From assembly GCF_000717595.1 (NCBI RefSeq), contig NZ_JNZO01000024.1:1-64000 (forward strand): a DNA stretch of 64,000 bases, given 5' to 3'. The first letter of the stretch is position 1; each line of letters opens with the position of its first letter. Shown piece after piece: positions 32,412 through 41,769 of this stretch. Made by a program: the position numbers and the translations under genes. The stretch is from Streptomyces flavochromogenes. GTDB taxonomy: Bacteria > Actinomycetota > Actinomycetes > Streptomycetales > Streptomycetaceae. The notes beneath the pieces are model-generated. The model was not told the DNA's origin and did no database searches. It was given only the letters and a program-made list of their open reading frames with translations.

Positions 32412-32415
<4 letters not shown>
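31630..32415 (-). CDS. ABC transporter permease (ABC-2 type)
   Basis: The 261-residue integral membrane protein has six hydrophobic segments and the ABC-2/DrrB-like segment RRYGVLKRLGASPLPR between helices. It pairs with the ATPase gene just upstream, and its GTG overlaps that stop as GTGA. Together they should form a DrrAB-like exporter. The location between ctaA and suf does not reveal the cargo. The end is 82 bases from ctaA on the same strand. Confidence 0.85.
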
Positions 32416-33347
<932 letters not shown>

Positions 33348-33354
33348 GACGGGA

Positions 33355-33360
33355 AGTCTA
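33355..33360 (-). promoter_or_regulatory. -10 box predicting a leaderless ABC exporter mRNA
   Basis: TAGACT on the minus strand lies exactly 7 bases before ATG 33347. No Shine-Dalgarno sequence is present. Confidence 0.5.
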
Positions 33361-33578
33361 GAGAGGCCCCGGGGGCCGCCCGGCGCGGGGCCCGGGTCCC
33401 CGGAACGTCCGGTTCGGGTGATCAGGGGCGCGATCTCCGGTTCGTCGTGCCGGGCGGCGACGTGGGCGGCGGAGCCCCTGTGGCCTGCACGTACTGCCTC
33501 ACCGGGCGGCCGGATCCGGTGCTCGGGGAGCAGGGGCCGAGGGGCGTGATTCATCCTACGAATGATCATTTCTGCAGG

Positions 33579-33597
33579 TCAGGTAAGCCTTACCTGA
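33579..33597. promoter_or_regulatory. 19-bp iron-box-like palindrome (DmdR/IdeR type)
   Basis: TCAGGTAAG-C-CTTACCTGA is a perfect 9-1-9 palindrome. It matches 14 of 19 positions of the DtxR/IdeR/DmdR1 consensus, including both AGGT and ACCT halves. It lies 72 bases before sufR and 232 bases before the ABC ATPase start. This suggests iron-dependent control of suf; the direct evidence is only the palindrome. Confidence 0.6.
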
Positions 33598-33655
33598 GTG
33601 ACGCACCGCACCGTCGCCGCGTCCGGCGCGGCTTGTCAGTCCGAGATTAATTACG

Positions 33656-33669
33656 CAACAATGGCGTTG
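33656..33669 (+). promoter_or_regulatory. SufR-type operator CAAC-N6-GTTG
   Basis: CAAC at 33656-33659 and GTTG at 33666-33669 are separated by 6 bases, matching the cyanobacterial SufR motif. The last base is the first base of the sufR GTG start, so bound SufR would block transcription of its own operon. Confidence 0.6.
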
Positions 33670-34394
33670 TGAAAAACGTTGGCGCGGCTCCGATGGAGGA
33701 ACTCGCGACCCGTGAGCGTTCGACGCGCAACCGGGTCGCGCGGTCGATCCTGGACCACGGGCCGTCGACCGTCGCCGATCTCGCCGGACGGCTCCGCCTC
33801 ACCCAGGCGGCCGTCCGCCGTCACCTCGACTCGCTGGTCGCCGACAACGTGGTCGAAGCACGCGAGCAGCGCGTCTACGGGGCGCGCGCCCGCGGCCGCC
33901 CCGCGAAGGTCTTCGCGCTCACCGACTGCGGCCGGGACGCCTTCGACCAGTCGTACGACTCGCTCGCCGTCGAGGCGCTCCGGTGGATCGAGCGCAACGC
34001 CGGCGGGGAAGCGGCCGTGGCCGCCTTCGCCCGCGACCGGATCGAGGCCCAGGCGGACGCCTACCGCGAAGCCGTCGAGGCCGTGGAACCCGAGCGACGG
34101 ACCGAGGCGCTTGCCAAGGCCCTGACCGCCGACGGGTACGCTGCCACTGCGCGGAACGCGCCGGTCGGCGAGCAGCTCTGCCAGCACCACTGCCCGGTGG
34201 CCCACGTCGCCGAGCAGTATCCACAGCTGTGCGAGGCGGAGACGGAATTCTTCTCCCGCCTCCTGGGAACGCACGTCCAGCGTCTGGCCACCATCGCGCA
34301 TGGTGACGGCGTCTGCACCACGTTCATCCCGCACAGCGCCCCACAGACCACCGAATCAGCATCCGCAAGCACGGCCGGGAGGAACCCCGCATGA
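33669..34394 (+). CDS. sufR: Fe-S cluster-sensing repressor SufR
   Basis: SufR represses the suf operon when its Fe-S cluster is intact. The 241-residue protein has an N-terminal winged helix (about residues 18-80, with [17 protein letters not shown] as recognition region) and a C-terminal CX3CX12C cluster motif at Cys171, Cys175 and Cys188. GTG 33669 is used; ATG 33693 is an alternative. Its stop overlaps the sufB start. A matching operator covers its own start. Confidence 0.93.
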   Translation: MKNVGAAPMEELATRERSTRNRVARSILDHGPSTVADLAGRLRLTQAAVRRHLDSLVADNVVEAREQRVYGARARGRPAKVFALTDCGRDAFDQSYDSLAVEALRWIERNAGGEAAVAAFARDRIEAQADAYREAVEAVEPERRTEALAKALTADGYAATARNAPVGEQLCQHHCPVAHVAEQYPQLCEAETEFFSRLLGTHVQRLATIAHGDGVCTTFIPHSAPQTTESASASTAGRNPA

Positions 34395-35806
34395 CCACCG
34401 AGATCAGCCACCCCGAGCTCGAGGGCCTGGGTCGGTACGAGTACGGCTGGGCCGACTCCGACACCGCCGGTGCCACCGCCAAGCGCGGTCTGAACGAGGA
34501 CGTCGTCCGCGACATCTCCTCGAAGAAGAACGAGCCCGAGTGGATGCTGAAGCTGCGTCTCAAGGGTCTGCGTCTCTTCGACAAGAAGCCCATGCCGACC
34601 TGGGGCTCCGACCTCTCCGGCATCGACTTCGACAACATCAAGTACTTCGTGCGGTCCACCGAGAAGCAGGCCGAGTCCTGGGAGGACCTGCCGGAGGACA
34701 TCAAGAACACGTACGACAAGCTCGGCATCCCCGAGGCGGAGAAGCAGCGCCTCGTCGCCGGTGTCGCCGCCCAGTACGAGTCCGAGGTCGTCTACCACCA
34801 GATCCGCGAGGACCTGGAGGAGCAGGGCGTCATCTTCGTCGACACCGACACCGCGCTGAAGGAGCACGAGGAACTCTTCCGCGAGTACTTCGGCACGATC
34901 ATCCCGGTCGGCGACAACAAGTTCGCCTCCCTGAACACCGCCGTCTGGTCCGGCGGATCGTTCATCTACGTGCCGAAGGGCGTGCACGTCGAGATCCCGC
35001 TCCAGGCCTACTTCCGTATCAACACGGAGAACATGGGCCAGTTCGAGCGGACGCTGATCATCGTCGACGAGGACGCCTACGTCCACTACGTCGAGGGCTG
35101 CACCGCGCCGATCTACTCCTCGGACTCGCTGCACAGCGCCGTCGTCGAGATCATCGTGAAGAAGGGCGGCCGCTGCCGCTACACGACCATCCAGAACTGG
35201 TCGAACAACGTCTACAACCTGGTGACCAAGCGCGCCGTCGCCTACGAGGGCGCCACCATGGAGTGGGTCGACGGCAACATCGGCTCCAAGGTCACCATGA
35301 AGTACCCGGCCGTCTACCTGATGGGCGAGCACGCCAAGGGCGAGACCCTCTCCATCGCCTTCGCGGGCGAGGGCCAGCACCAGGACGCCGGCGCCAAGAT
35401 GGTCCACATGGCCCCGAACACCTCCTCCAACATCGTCTCCAAGTCGGTGGCGCGAGGCGGCGGCCGCACCTCCTACCGCGGTCTCATCGAGATCGGTGAG
35501 GGTGCCCCGGGCGCCAAGTCCAACGTGCTCTGCGACGCGCTGCTCGTCGACACGATCTCCCGCTCGGACACGTACCCCTACGTGGACGTGCGCGAGGACG
35601 ACGTCTCCATGGGCCACGAGGCCACCGTCTCCAAGGTCTCCGAGGACCAGCTCTTCTACCTGATGAGCCGCGGCCTCACCGAGTTCGAGGCCATGGCGAT
35701 GATCGTCCGCGGCTTCGTCGAGCCCATCGCCAAGGAACTCCCGATGGAGTACGCCCTGGAGCTCAACCGGCTGATCGAGCTGCAGATGGAGGGCTCGGTG
35801 GGCTGA
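34391..35806 (+). CDS. sufB: Fe-S cluster scaffold SufB
   Basis: SufB is the main scaffold subunit of the SufBCD complex that assembles Fe-S clusters. The 471-residue protein ends in the conserved beta-helix region with [41 protein letters not shown] and [14 protein letters not shown]. It starts as ATGA over the sufR stop. It is uninterrupted, with no intein as found in some mycobacteria. Confidence 0.96.
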   Translation: MTTEISHPELEGLGRYEYGWADSDTAGATAKRGLNEDVVRDISSKKNEPEWMLKLRLKGLRLFDKKPMPTWGSDLSGIDFDNIKYFVRSTEKQAESWEDLPEDIKNTYDKLGIPEAEKQRLVAGVAAQYESEVVYHQIREDLEEQGVIFVDTDTALKEHEELFREYFGTIIPVGDNKFASLNTAVWSGGSFIYVPKGVHVEIPLQAYFRINTENMGQFERTLIIVDEDAYVHYVEGCTAPIYSSDSLHSAVVEIIVKKGGRCRYTTIQNWSNNVYNLVTKRAVAYEGATMEWVDGNIGSKVTMKYPAVYLMGEHAKGETLSIAFAGEGQHQDAGAKMVHMAPNTSSNIVSKSVARGGGRTSYRGLIEIGEGAPGAKSNVLCDALLVDTISRSDTYPYVDVREDDVSMGHEATVSKVSEDQLFYLMSRGLTEFEAMAMIVRGFVEPIAKELPMEYALELNRLIELQMEGSVG

Positions 35807-35876
35807 CGCCCCACCCCGCCCCCGTCCTACGCAGCGACTGATTTCTTTAACGCAGGAAGAGAGCAACACGACAGCC

Positions 35877-37058
35877 ATGGCTGAGGCTCAGAACATCCCC
35901 GCGGGCTCCACCACCGCGGGCTCGATCGCGGTGGCCGCCGAGTCCACCGTCGCCACGCGCATGAGCGCGCCCCCGTCCTTCGACGTCGCGGACTTCCCCG
36001 TCCCGCACGGCCGCGAGGAGGAGTGGCGGTTCACCCCGCTCGGCCGCCTCCGTGGCCTCCACGACGGCACCGCCGTCGCGTCCGGCGAGGGCGTCAAGGT
36101 GGAGATCGAGGCCCCCGAGGGCGTCACCGTGGAGACCGTCGGCCGTGACGACGAGCGTCTCGGCAAGGCCGGCACGCCCGTCGACCGCGTCGCCGCGCAG
36201 GCGTACTCCTCCTTCGAGAAGGCCTCGGTCGTCACCGTCGCCAAGGAGGCGGTGCTCACCGAGCCGATCCGCATCAGCGTGCACGGCCAGGGCGGCGTCG
36301 CCTTCGGCCACCAGGTCATCGAGCTCGGCGCCTTCGCCGAGGCCGTCGTGGTCCTCGACCACTCCGGCGACGCGGTGCTCGCCGCCAACGTCGACTACGT
36401 CCTGGGCGACGGCGCCAAGCTGACCGTCGTCTCCGTCCAGGACTGGGACGAGAAGGCCGTCCACGTCGCCCAGCACAACGCGCTGGTCGGCCGCGACGCC
36501 TCCTTCAAGTCGGTCATCGTCACCTTCGGCGGCGACGTCGTCCGCATCCACCCGCGGGTTTCGTACGCGGCGCCCGGCGGCGAGGCCGAGCTGTTCGGTC
36601 TGTATTTCACCGACGCCGGCCAGCACCAGGAGCACCGCCTCCTGGTCGACCACAACACCCCGCACTGCAAGTCCAACGTGGCCTACAAGGGTGCGCTGCA
36701 GGGCCAGGACGCGCACGCCGTCTGGATCGGCGACGTGCTCATCCAGGCCGCGGCCGAGGGCACGGACACGTACGAGCTCAACCGGAACCTGGTCCTCACG
36801 GACGGCGCCCGGGTCGACTCCGTACCGAACCTGGAGATCGAGACCGGCGAGATCGCCGGCGCCGGTCACGCGTCGGCCACCGGCCGTTTCGACGACGAGC
36901 AGCTCTTCTACCTGATGTCCCGCGGTATCCCGCAGGCCGAGGCCCGTCGCCTCGTCGTCCGCGGCTTCTTCGCGGAGCTCGTCCAGCAGATCGGTCTGCC
37001 GGACGTCCAGGAGCGCCTCCTCGCCAAGATCGAGGCCGAGCTGGAGGCCTCCGTCTGA
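35877..37058 (+). CDS. sufD: Fe-S cluster assembly protein SufD
   Basis: SufD pairs with SufB on the SufC ATPase dimer. The 393-residue protein has the SufB/D beta-helix core with HKSNVAYKGAL-like [33 protein letters not shown] and LVVRGFFAELVQQIGL near the end. It begins 70 bases after sufB with GGAAGAG upstream. The TGATG junction joins it to the Rieske gene, so translation is coupled. Confidence 0.95.
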   Translation: MAEAQNIPAGSTTAGSIAVAAESTVATRMSAPPSFDVADFPVPHGREEEWRFTPLGRLRGLHDGTAVASGEGVKVEIEAPEGVTVETVGRDDERLGKAGTPVDRVAAQAYSSFEKASVVTVAKEAVLTEPIRISVHGQGGVAFGHQVIELGAFAEAVVVLDHSGDAVLAANVDYVLGDGAKLTVVSVQDWDEKAVHVAQHNALVGRDASFKSVIVTFGGDVVRIHPRVSYAAPGGEAELFGLYFTDAGQHQEHRLLVDHNTPHCKSNVAYKGALQGQDAHAVWIGDVLIQAAAEGTDTYELNRNLVLTDGARVDSVPNLEIETGEIAGAGHASATGRFDDEQLFYLMSRGIPQAEARRLVVRGFFAELVQQIGLPDVQERLLAKIEAELEASV

Positions 37059-37375
37059 TGGCCTTCGTCCGAGTCTGCGCGCTGAGCGAGCTGGAGGCCG
37101 ACACCCCGAAGCGGGTCGAGGTCGACGGCACGCCGGTGTCGGTCGTGCACACCGAGGGCGAGGTGTTCGCGATCAACGACATCTGCTCGCACGCGAACGT
37201 CTCCCTCTCGGAGGGCGAGGTCGAGGACTGCGCCATCGAGTGCTGGCTGCACGGCTCCAGCTTCGACCTCCGCACCGGCAAGCCCTCCGGCCTTCCCGCG
37301 ACGCGCCCCGTCCCCGTATACCCCGTAAAGATCGAAGGGGACGATGTGCTCGTCTCCGTCACCCAGGAGTCCTGA
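37058..37375 (+). CDS. Rieske-type [2Fe-2S] ferredoxin
   Basis: The 105-residue protein has a Rieske cluster site: Cys43-X-His45 in CSHANV and Cys62-X2-His65 in CWLHGSSF. It resembles dioxygenase ferredoxin subunits (HcaC-like) but sits between sufD and sufC, so it probably delivers electrons to cluster assembly rather than to an oxygenase; that is inference. Its ATG overlaps the sufD stop, and sufC begins 7 bases after its stop. Confidence 0.92.
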   Translation: MAFVRVCALSELEADTPKRVEVDGTPVSVVHTEGEVFAINDICSHANVSLSEGEVEDCAIECWLHGSSFDLRTGKPSGLPATRPVPVYPVKIEGDDVLVSVTQES

Positions 37376-37382
37376 GTCACCC

Positions 37383-38150
37383 ATGGCAACGCTTGAAATC
37401 CGCAACCTGCACGTCTCCGTCGAGGCCGAGAACGGCCCCCGCGAGATCCTCAAGGGTGTCGACCTGACCATCAAGCAGGGCGAGACCCACGCCGTCATGG
37501 GCCCCAACGGCTCCGGCAAGTCGACCCTGGCGTACTCGCTCGCCGGCCACCCGAAGTACACGGTCACCGGCGGCACCGTCACCCTCGACGGCGAGGACGT
37601 CCTGGAGATGTCGGTCGACGAGCGCGCCCGCGCCGGCGTCTTCCTGGCCATGCAGTACCCGGTCGAGGTCCCCGGTGTCTCGGTCTCCAACTTCCTGCGC
37701 ACCTCCGCCACCGCGATCCGCGGCGAGGCCCCCAAGCTGCGCACCTGGGTGAAGGAGGTCAAGTCCGCGATGGAGCAGCTCCAGATGGACCCGGCCTTCG
37801 CCGAGCGCAACGTCAACGAGGGCTTCTCCGGCGGTGAGAAGAAGCGCCACGAGATCCTCCAGCTGGAGCTCCTCAAGCCGAAGATCGCGATCCTCGACGA
37901 GACCGACTCCGGCCTGGACGTCGACGCGCTGCGCCAGGTCTCCGAGGGCGTCAACCGGGTCCGCGAGACCGGTGAGGTCGGCACCCTGCTGATCACCCAC
38001 TACACCCGGATCCTCCGCTACATCAAGCCCGACTTCGTGCACGTCTTCTCCGGGGGCCGCATCGTCGAGTCCGGCGGCGCCGAGCTCGCCGACAAGCTGG
38101 AGAACGAGGGCTACGAGGCCTACAGCACGAAGGGTGGCGCATCCGCGTGA
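37383..38150 (+). CDS. sufC: Fe-S cluster assembly ATPase SufC
   Basis: SufC is the ABC-type ATPase that drives conformational change of SufBD. The 255-residue protein has Walker A GPNGSGKST at residues 40-48, signature FSGGEKKRHEI and Walker B IAILDETDSGLD, where Asp-Glu-Thr-Asp-Ser-Gly-Leu-Asp is the SufC-specific form. ATG 37383 begins MATLEIRNLHV; the longer frame overlaps the Rieske gene. The stop overlaps sufS as GTGA. Confidence 0.96.
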   Translation: MATLEIRNLHVSVEAENGPREILKGVDLTIKQGETHAVMGPNGSGKSTLAYSLAGHPKYTVTGGTVTLDGEDVLEMSVDERARAGVFLAMQYPVEVPGVSVSNFLRTSATAIRGEAPKLRTWVKEVKSAMEQLQMDPAFAERNVNEGFSGGEKKRHEILQLELLKPKIAILDETDSGLDVDALRQVSEGVNRVRETGEVGTLLITHYTRILRYIKPDFVHVFSGGRIVESGGAELADKLENEGYEAYSTKGGASA

Positions 38151-39415
38151 CATCTGCCCATCAGGGGCTCTCCGGCCTCCTCGACACCGAGGCGATCCGC
38201 AAGGACTTCCCGCTCCTGGATCGCGTGGTCCACGACGGCAAGAAGATCGTGTACCTCGACTCCGCGGCGACCTCGCAGAAGCCGCGGCAGGTCCTCGACG
38301 CGCTCAACACGTACTACGAGCGTCACAACGCCAACGTCCACCGCGGCGTCTACACGGTCGCCGAGGAGGCGACGGCGCTGTACGAAGGCGCTCGTGACAA
38401 GGTCGCGGCCTTCATCAACGCGCCGAGCCGCGACGAGGTGATCTTCACCAAGAACGCCTCGGAGTCGCTCAACCTGGTGGCCAACATGCTGGGCTGGGCC
38501 GACGAGCCCTACCGCGTGGACCACGAGACCGAGATCGCCATCACGGAGATGGAGCACCACTCCAACATCGTGCCGTGGCAGCTGCTCTCGCAGCGCACGG
38601 GCGCGAAGCTGAAGTGGTTCGGCCTCACCGACGACGGCCGTCTGGACCTCTCCAACATCGAAGAGGTCATCACCGAGAAGACCAAGATCGTCTCGTTCAC
38701 GCTGGTCTCGAACCTGCTGGGCACGGTCAACCCGGTCGAGACGATCATCCGTCGCGCCCAGGAGGTCGGTGCGCTCGTCTGCATCGACGCCTCCCAGGCC
38801 GCCCCGCACATGGTCCTGGACGTGCAGGCGCTCCAGGCCGACTTCGTGGCCTTCACCGGCCACAAGATGTGCGGCCCGACGGGCATCGGCGTCCTCTGGG
38901 GCCGCCAGGAGCTGCTCGAGGACCTGCCGCCCTTCCTGGGCGGCGGCGAGATGATCGAGACCGTCTCGATGCACTCCTCGACGTACGCGCCGGCCCCGCA
39001 CAAGTTCGAGGCGGGTACGCCCCCGATCGCCCAGGCCGTCGGCCTCGGCGCGGCCGTGGACTACCTCTCGGCGATCGGCATGGAGAACATCGCGCGCCAC
39101 GAGCACGCGATCACCGAGTACGCCGTCCGGCGCCTCCAGGAGGTTCCGGACCTGCGGATCATCGGCCCCACCACGGCCGAGGACCGCGGCGCGGCGATCT
39201 CCTTCACGCTCGGCGACATCCACCCGCACGACGTGGGCCAGGTCCTCGACGAAGAGGGCATCGCGGTCCGGGTCGGCCACCACTGCGCGCGGCCGGTCTG
39301 CCTGCGGTACGGAATTCCTGCGACCACGCGGGCGTCGTTCTATCTGTACTCCACCCCGGCCGAGGTCGACGCCCTGGTCGCGGGTCTGGAGCACGTACGG
39401 AACTTCTTCGGCTAG
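38147..39415 (+). CDS. sufS: cysteine desulfurase SufS
   Basis: SufS takes sulfur from cysteine as an enzyme-bound persulfide. The 422-residue PLP enzyme has Lys240 in FTGHKMCGPTG for the cofactor and catalytic Cys380 in VGHHCARPVC. Length and active-site loop fit group II desulfurases, which work with SufU. The GTG overlaps the sufC stop, and sufU follows after 10 bases. Confidence 0.96.
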   Translation: MTSAHQGLSGLLDTEAIRKDFPLLDRVVHDGKKIVYLDSAATSQKPRQVLDALNTYYERHNANVHRGVYTVAEEATALYEGARDKVAAFINAPSRDEVIFTKNASESLNLVANMLGWADEPYRVDHETEIAITEMEHHSNIVPWQLLSQRTGAKLKWFGLTDDGRLDLSNIEEVITEKTKIVSFTLVSNLLGTVNPVETIIRRAQEVGALVCIDASQAAPHMVLDVQALQADFVAFTGHKMCGPTGIGVLWGRQELLEDLPPFLGGGEMIETVSMHSSTYAPAPHKFEAGTPPIAQAVGLGAAVDYLSAIGMENIARHEHAITEYAVRRLQEVPDLRIIGPTTAEDRGAAISFTLGDIHPHDVGQVLDEEGIAVRVGHHCARPVCLRYGIPATTRASFYLYSTPAEVDALVAGLEHVRNFFG

Positions 39416-39425
39416 GGGACGGCTC

Positions 39426-39890
39426 GTGAAGCTGGATTCGATGTACCAGGACGTCATCCTGGACCACTACAAGCACCCGCACGGGCGCGGTCTTCGGGAC
39501 GGCGACGCCGAGGTGCACCACGTCAACCCGACGTGCGGCGACGAGATCACGCTCCGGGTGAAGTACGACGGCTCGCGCATCGAGGACGTGTCGTACGAGG
39601 GCCAGGGCTGTTCCATCAGCCAGGCCTCGGCGTCCGTCCTCAACGAGCTGCTCGTCGGCAAGGAGCTGGCGGACGCGCAGAAGATCCAGGGCACCTTCCT
39701 GGAGCTGATGCAGTCCAAGGGCCAGATCGAGCCCGACGACGCGATGGAGGAGATCCTGGAGGACGCGGTCGCGTTCGCCGGAGTCTCCAAGTACCCGGCC
39801 CGTGTGAAGTGCGCGCTGCTCAGCTGGATGGCGTGGAAGGACGCGACCGCCCAGGCTCTGGGCGACGCGGCGGAGAGGAAGTCGGCATGA
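39426..39890 (+). CDS. sufU: SufU sulfur-transfer protein
   Basis: SufU accepts persulfide sulfur from SufS in organisms with SufS-SufU pairs. The 154-residue IscU-like protein has the three conserved cysteines Cys37 (NPTCGDE), Cys62 (GQGCSISQAS) and Cys129 (VKCALLSW). It also carries the extra loop typical of SufU between the second and third Cys. The GTG start and 4-base overlap with the next gene show operon coupling. Confidence 0.94.
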   Translation: MKLDSMYQDVILDHYKHPHGRGLRDGDAEVHHVNPTCGDEITLRVKYDGSRIEDVSYEGQGCSISQASASVLNELLVGKELADAQKIQGTFLELMQSKGQIEPDDAMEEILEDAVAFAGVSKYPARVKCALLSWMAWKDATAQALGDAAERKSA

Positions 39891-40225
39891 CCGAGAACGT
39901 CGAGGCCACGATGAAGCCGGCCTCCGAGGAGGAAGTCCGTGAGGCGCTGTACGACGTCGTCGACCCCGAGCTGGGCATCGACGTCGTCAACCTGGGCCTG
40001 ATCTACGGCATCCACATCGACGAGTCGAACATCGCGACGCTGGACATGACCCTGACGTCGGCGGCCTGTCCGCTGACCGATGTGATCGAGGACCAGGCGA
40101 AGTCCGCGACGGACGGCATCGTCAGCGAACTGAAGATCAACTGGGTCTGGATGCCCCCGTGGGGCCCGGACAAGATCACGGACGACGGTCGCGAGCAGCT
40201 GCGCGCGCTCGGCTTCAACGTCTGA
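39887..40225 (+). CDS. SufT-like metal-sulfur cluster assembly factor (DUF59/MIP18)
   Basis: The 112-residue protein is a DUF59/SufT-like factor that helps cluster maturation. It has the DPELGIDVVNLGLIYGI core, the conserved Cys in LTSAACPLTD and the WMPPWGPDKI segment. The ATG overlaps the sufU stop, making it the last gene of the suf operon. A UUCG-loop terminator follows directly. Confidence 0.88.
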   Translation: MTENVEATMKPASEEEVREALYDVVDPELGIDVVNLGLIYGIHIDESNIATLDMTLTSAACPLTDVIEDQAKSATDGIVSELKINWVWMPPWGPDKITDDGREQLRALGFNV

Positions 40226-40243
40226 GACACCACCACGCATGAG

Positions 40244-40273
40244 ACGGCCGTGCCCTTCGGGGCACGGCCGTTT
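40244..40273 (+). terminator. suf operon terminator with UUCG tetraloop
   Basis: A perfect 12-bp stem, 40244-40255 with 40260-40271, is capped by C(UUCG)G, one of the most stable tetraloops. TTT begins at the end of the stem. Confidence 0.85.
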
Positions 40274-40287
40274 CGCATGGTCCGTGG

Positions 40288-41385
40288 CTAGCCGTGTCCG
40301 GCCGCGCGGGTCAGCTCCGGGGCCAGGTTCTCCTTGCGGATCCGCTGGTCGACGTAGACCAGCGCCGTGACCAGCGGCGGGAAGACGGAGACGACCGCCT
40401 GGCTGACCAGCTGGCCGAGGATGAGGAAGGTGAAGATCACGCTCAGGGACGCCACCATGGTGGCGGATTCCTCGCCGGAGAAGTCGGAGAGCGCCAGCGG
40501 GGCCGACGCCACGGTGGAGAGGACCTGCTGGATCAGCATGCCGACGACGGACGCCATGATCCCGGCGGCGAGCAGACAGCCGAAGACGCGCCACCAGTCA
40601 CCGCGGACCAGCTGCGAGGAGCGGCGCATCGAGGCGACCGGGCCCTGGCCCTCCATCACGGCCGCCGCAGGGGCCAGGCTGAACTTCACCCAGATCCAGA
40701 CGGCGAACGGCACGGTCGCCAGCGCCACCAGGAACAGGGTCAGGGGAAGGACGAACGAGACGTCGGAGTCCGTTCCGACGCCTGCGTCGGACAGCTCGTC
40801 GAAGAACGCGACCATCATCGCGACGAAGGCGCCCAGGAGCAGGAGCATCGGGATCAGCAGCGTCGCGCTCGTCAGGAACACGGTGCCGAGCACGGCCGGC
40901 ATCCGGTCCCAGGCCCGTCGCCAGATCGCGCCGAAGGTCGTGGGGCGGCCGAGTACCGCCTCCTGGATCACGGCCGGACAGGCCGCCGCCACCAGGGCGT
41001 TCGCGCAGATCATCGCGATCATGGCGGCCAGCCAGACGCAGACGAAGGCGATGAGCAGCGGCCGGATGTCGTCCCACTGCGGCTCCTGGCCCGCGGGCAG
41101 GTCGAACACGGCGGGGAAGACGTCGCCGACGATCGCGTACGCGATGCCGATCGCCGCTCCGGCGACCAGCAGGGCGCCGAGGTAGATCACCGCAGCCACT
41201 CCGAGGAGCTGCTTCCAGTAGCGGCCGAAGGCCGCGAAGGCGCCGGTCAGGATCGTGCTGAAGGAGAGCGGCGCCAGGGGTATCACGCCGGGCTTCGGCG
41301 GTGGGGGCGGCGGCGGATAGCCGTAGCCGTAGGGCGGCGGTGGTCCTGGGGGACCGTAGGGCGGCGGCCCTGGGGGAATCGTCAT
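40288..41385 (-). CDS. multi-pass membrane protein with Pro-rich N terminus
   Basis: The 365-residue protein starts with about 35 residues rich in Pro, Gly and Tyr (cytosolic tail), then six hydrophobic segments with the pattern of GlpF-like 'glycerophosphoryl diester phosphodiesterase membrane domain' proteins of actinobacteria. I see no catalytic residues. The start at 41385 is supported by TACGGT 7 bases upstream. It is divergent from the SMR pump and shares its regulatory region. Confidence 0.75.
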   Translation of the reverse strand: MTIPPGPPPYGPPGPPPPYGYGYPPPPPPPKPGVIPLAPLSFSTILTGAFAAFGRYWKQLLGVAAVIYLGALLVAGAAIGIAYAIVGDVFPAVFDLPAGQEPQWDDIRPLLIAFVCVWLAAMIAMICANALVAAACPAVIQEAVLGRPTTFGAIWRRAWDRMPAVLGTVFLTSATLLIPMLLLLGAFVAMMVAFFDELSDAGVGTDSDVSFVLPLTLFLVALATVPFAVWIWVKFSLAPAAAVMEGQGPVASMRRSSQLVRGDWWRVFGCLLAAGIMASVVGMLIQQVLSTVASAPLALSDFSGEESATMVASLSVIFTFLILGQLVSQAVVSVFPPLVTALVYVDQRIRKENLAPELTRAAGHG

Positions 41386-41392
41386 GCGGGAC

Positions 41393-41398
41393 ACCGTA
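41393..41398 (-). promoter_or_regulatory. -10 box predicting a leaderless membrane-protein mRNA
   Basis: TACGGT on the minus strand is exactly 7 bases before ATG 41385. There is no ribosome site. Confidence 0.5.
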
Positions 41399-41407
41399 TC
41401 GGTCGGC

Positions 41408-41450
41408 GTTGTGTACGGCCGTACGCATCGTTGTGTACGCTCGTACGCAT
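41408..41450. promoter_or_regulatory. two tandem near-palindromic operators over the SMR start
   Basis: Two 21-bp copies, 41408-41428 and 41430-41450, are identical at 19 of 21 positions and spaced 22 bp, about two helical turns. Each has a GTACG-NN-CGTAC core. The second covers the -10 box and the SMR start codon. The TetR encoded two genes along is the likely binder. Confidence 0.7.
41436..41441 (+). promoter_or_regulatory. -10 box predicting a leaderless SMR mRNA
   Basis: TACGCT lies within the second operator and exactly 7 bases before ATG 41449. Confidence 0.5.
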
Positions 41451-41769
41451 GGGTTACGGACTGCTCGCGGGCGCCATCGTGGCCGAGATACTCGCCACCA
41501 CCTCCATGAAGTACAGCGAGGGCTTCAGCAAGCTCTGGCCCTCGGTCGTCACCGGCGTGGGCTACGTGGTCGCCTTCGCCCTCCTGGCGCAGGCGCTCAA
41601 GACCCTCCAGGTCGGCACCGCGTACGCCATCTGGTCCGGCGTCGGCACCGCCGCCGTCGCCGCCATCGGCATCCTCTTCCTCGGCGAGACCCTCAGCCTC
41701 GCCAAGATCGCCGGGATCGTCCTCATCATCGCCGGCGTCGCCGTCCTCAACCTGGGCGGCGCCCACTGA
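41449..41769 (+). CDS. SMR family multidrug efflux pump (EmrE/QacE type)
   Basis: The 106-residue protein has four membrane helices and the membrane-embedded Glu13 in AEILATTSMKYSEGF, the proton/drug-binding residue of the EmrE/QacE group. The WSGVGTAAVAAIGILFLGE signature is present. The start codon is inside an operator and lacks a ribosome site, so it is probably leaderless. TGATG joins it to the tetR gene, which is likely its repressor. Confidence 0.92.
   Translation: MGYGLLAGAIVAEILATTSMKYSEGFSKLWPSVVTGVGYVVAFALLAQALKTLQVGTAYAIWSGVGTAAVAAIGILFLGETLSLAKIAGIVLIIAGVAVLNLGGAH

Larger units (their letters stand above)
33348..33668. other. divergent regulatory region between the ABC exporter and sufR
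   Basis: These 321 bases contain no credible gene. They hold the ABC -10 box, the iron-box-like palindrome and the sufR operator described separately. The part next to sufR is the most AT-rich stretch of the neighbourhood. Confidence 0.65.
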
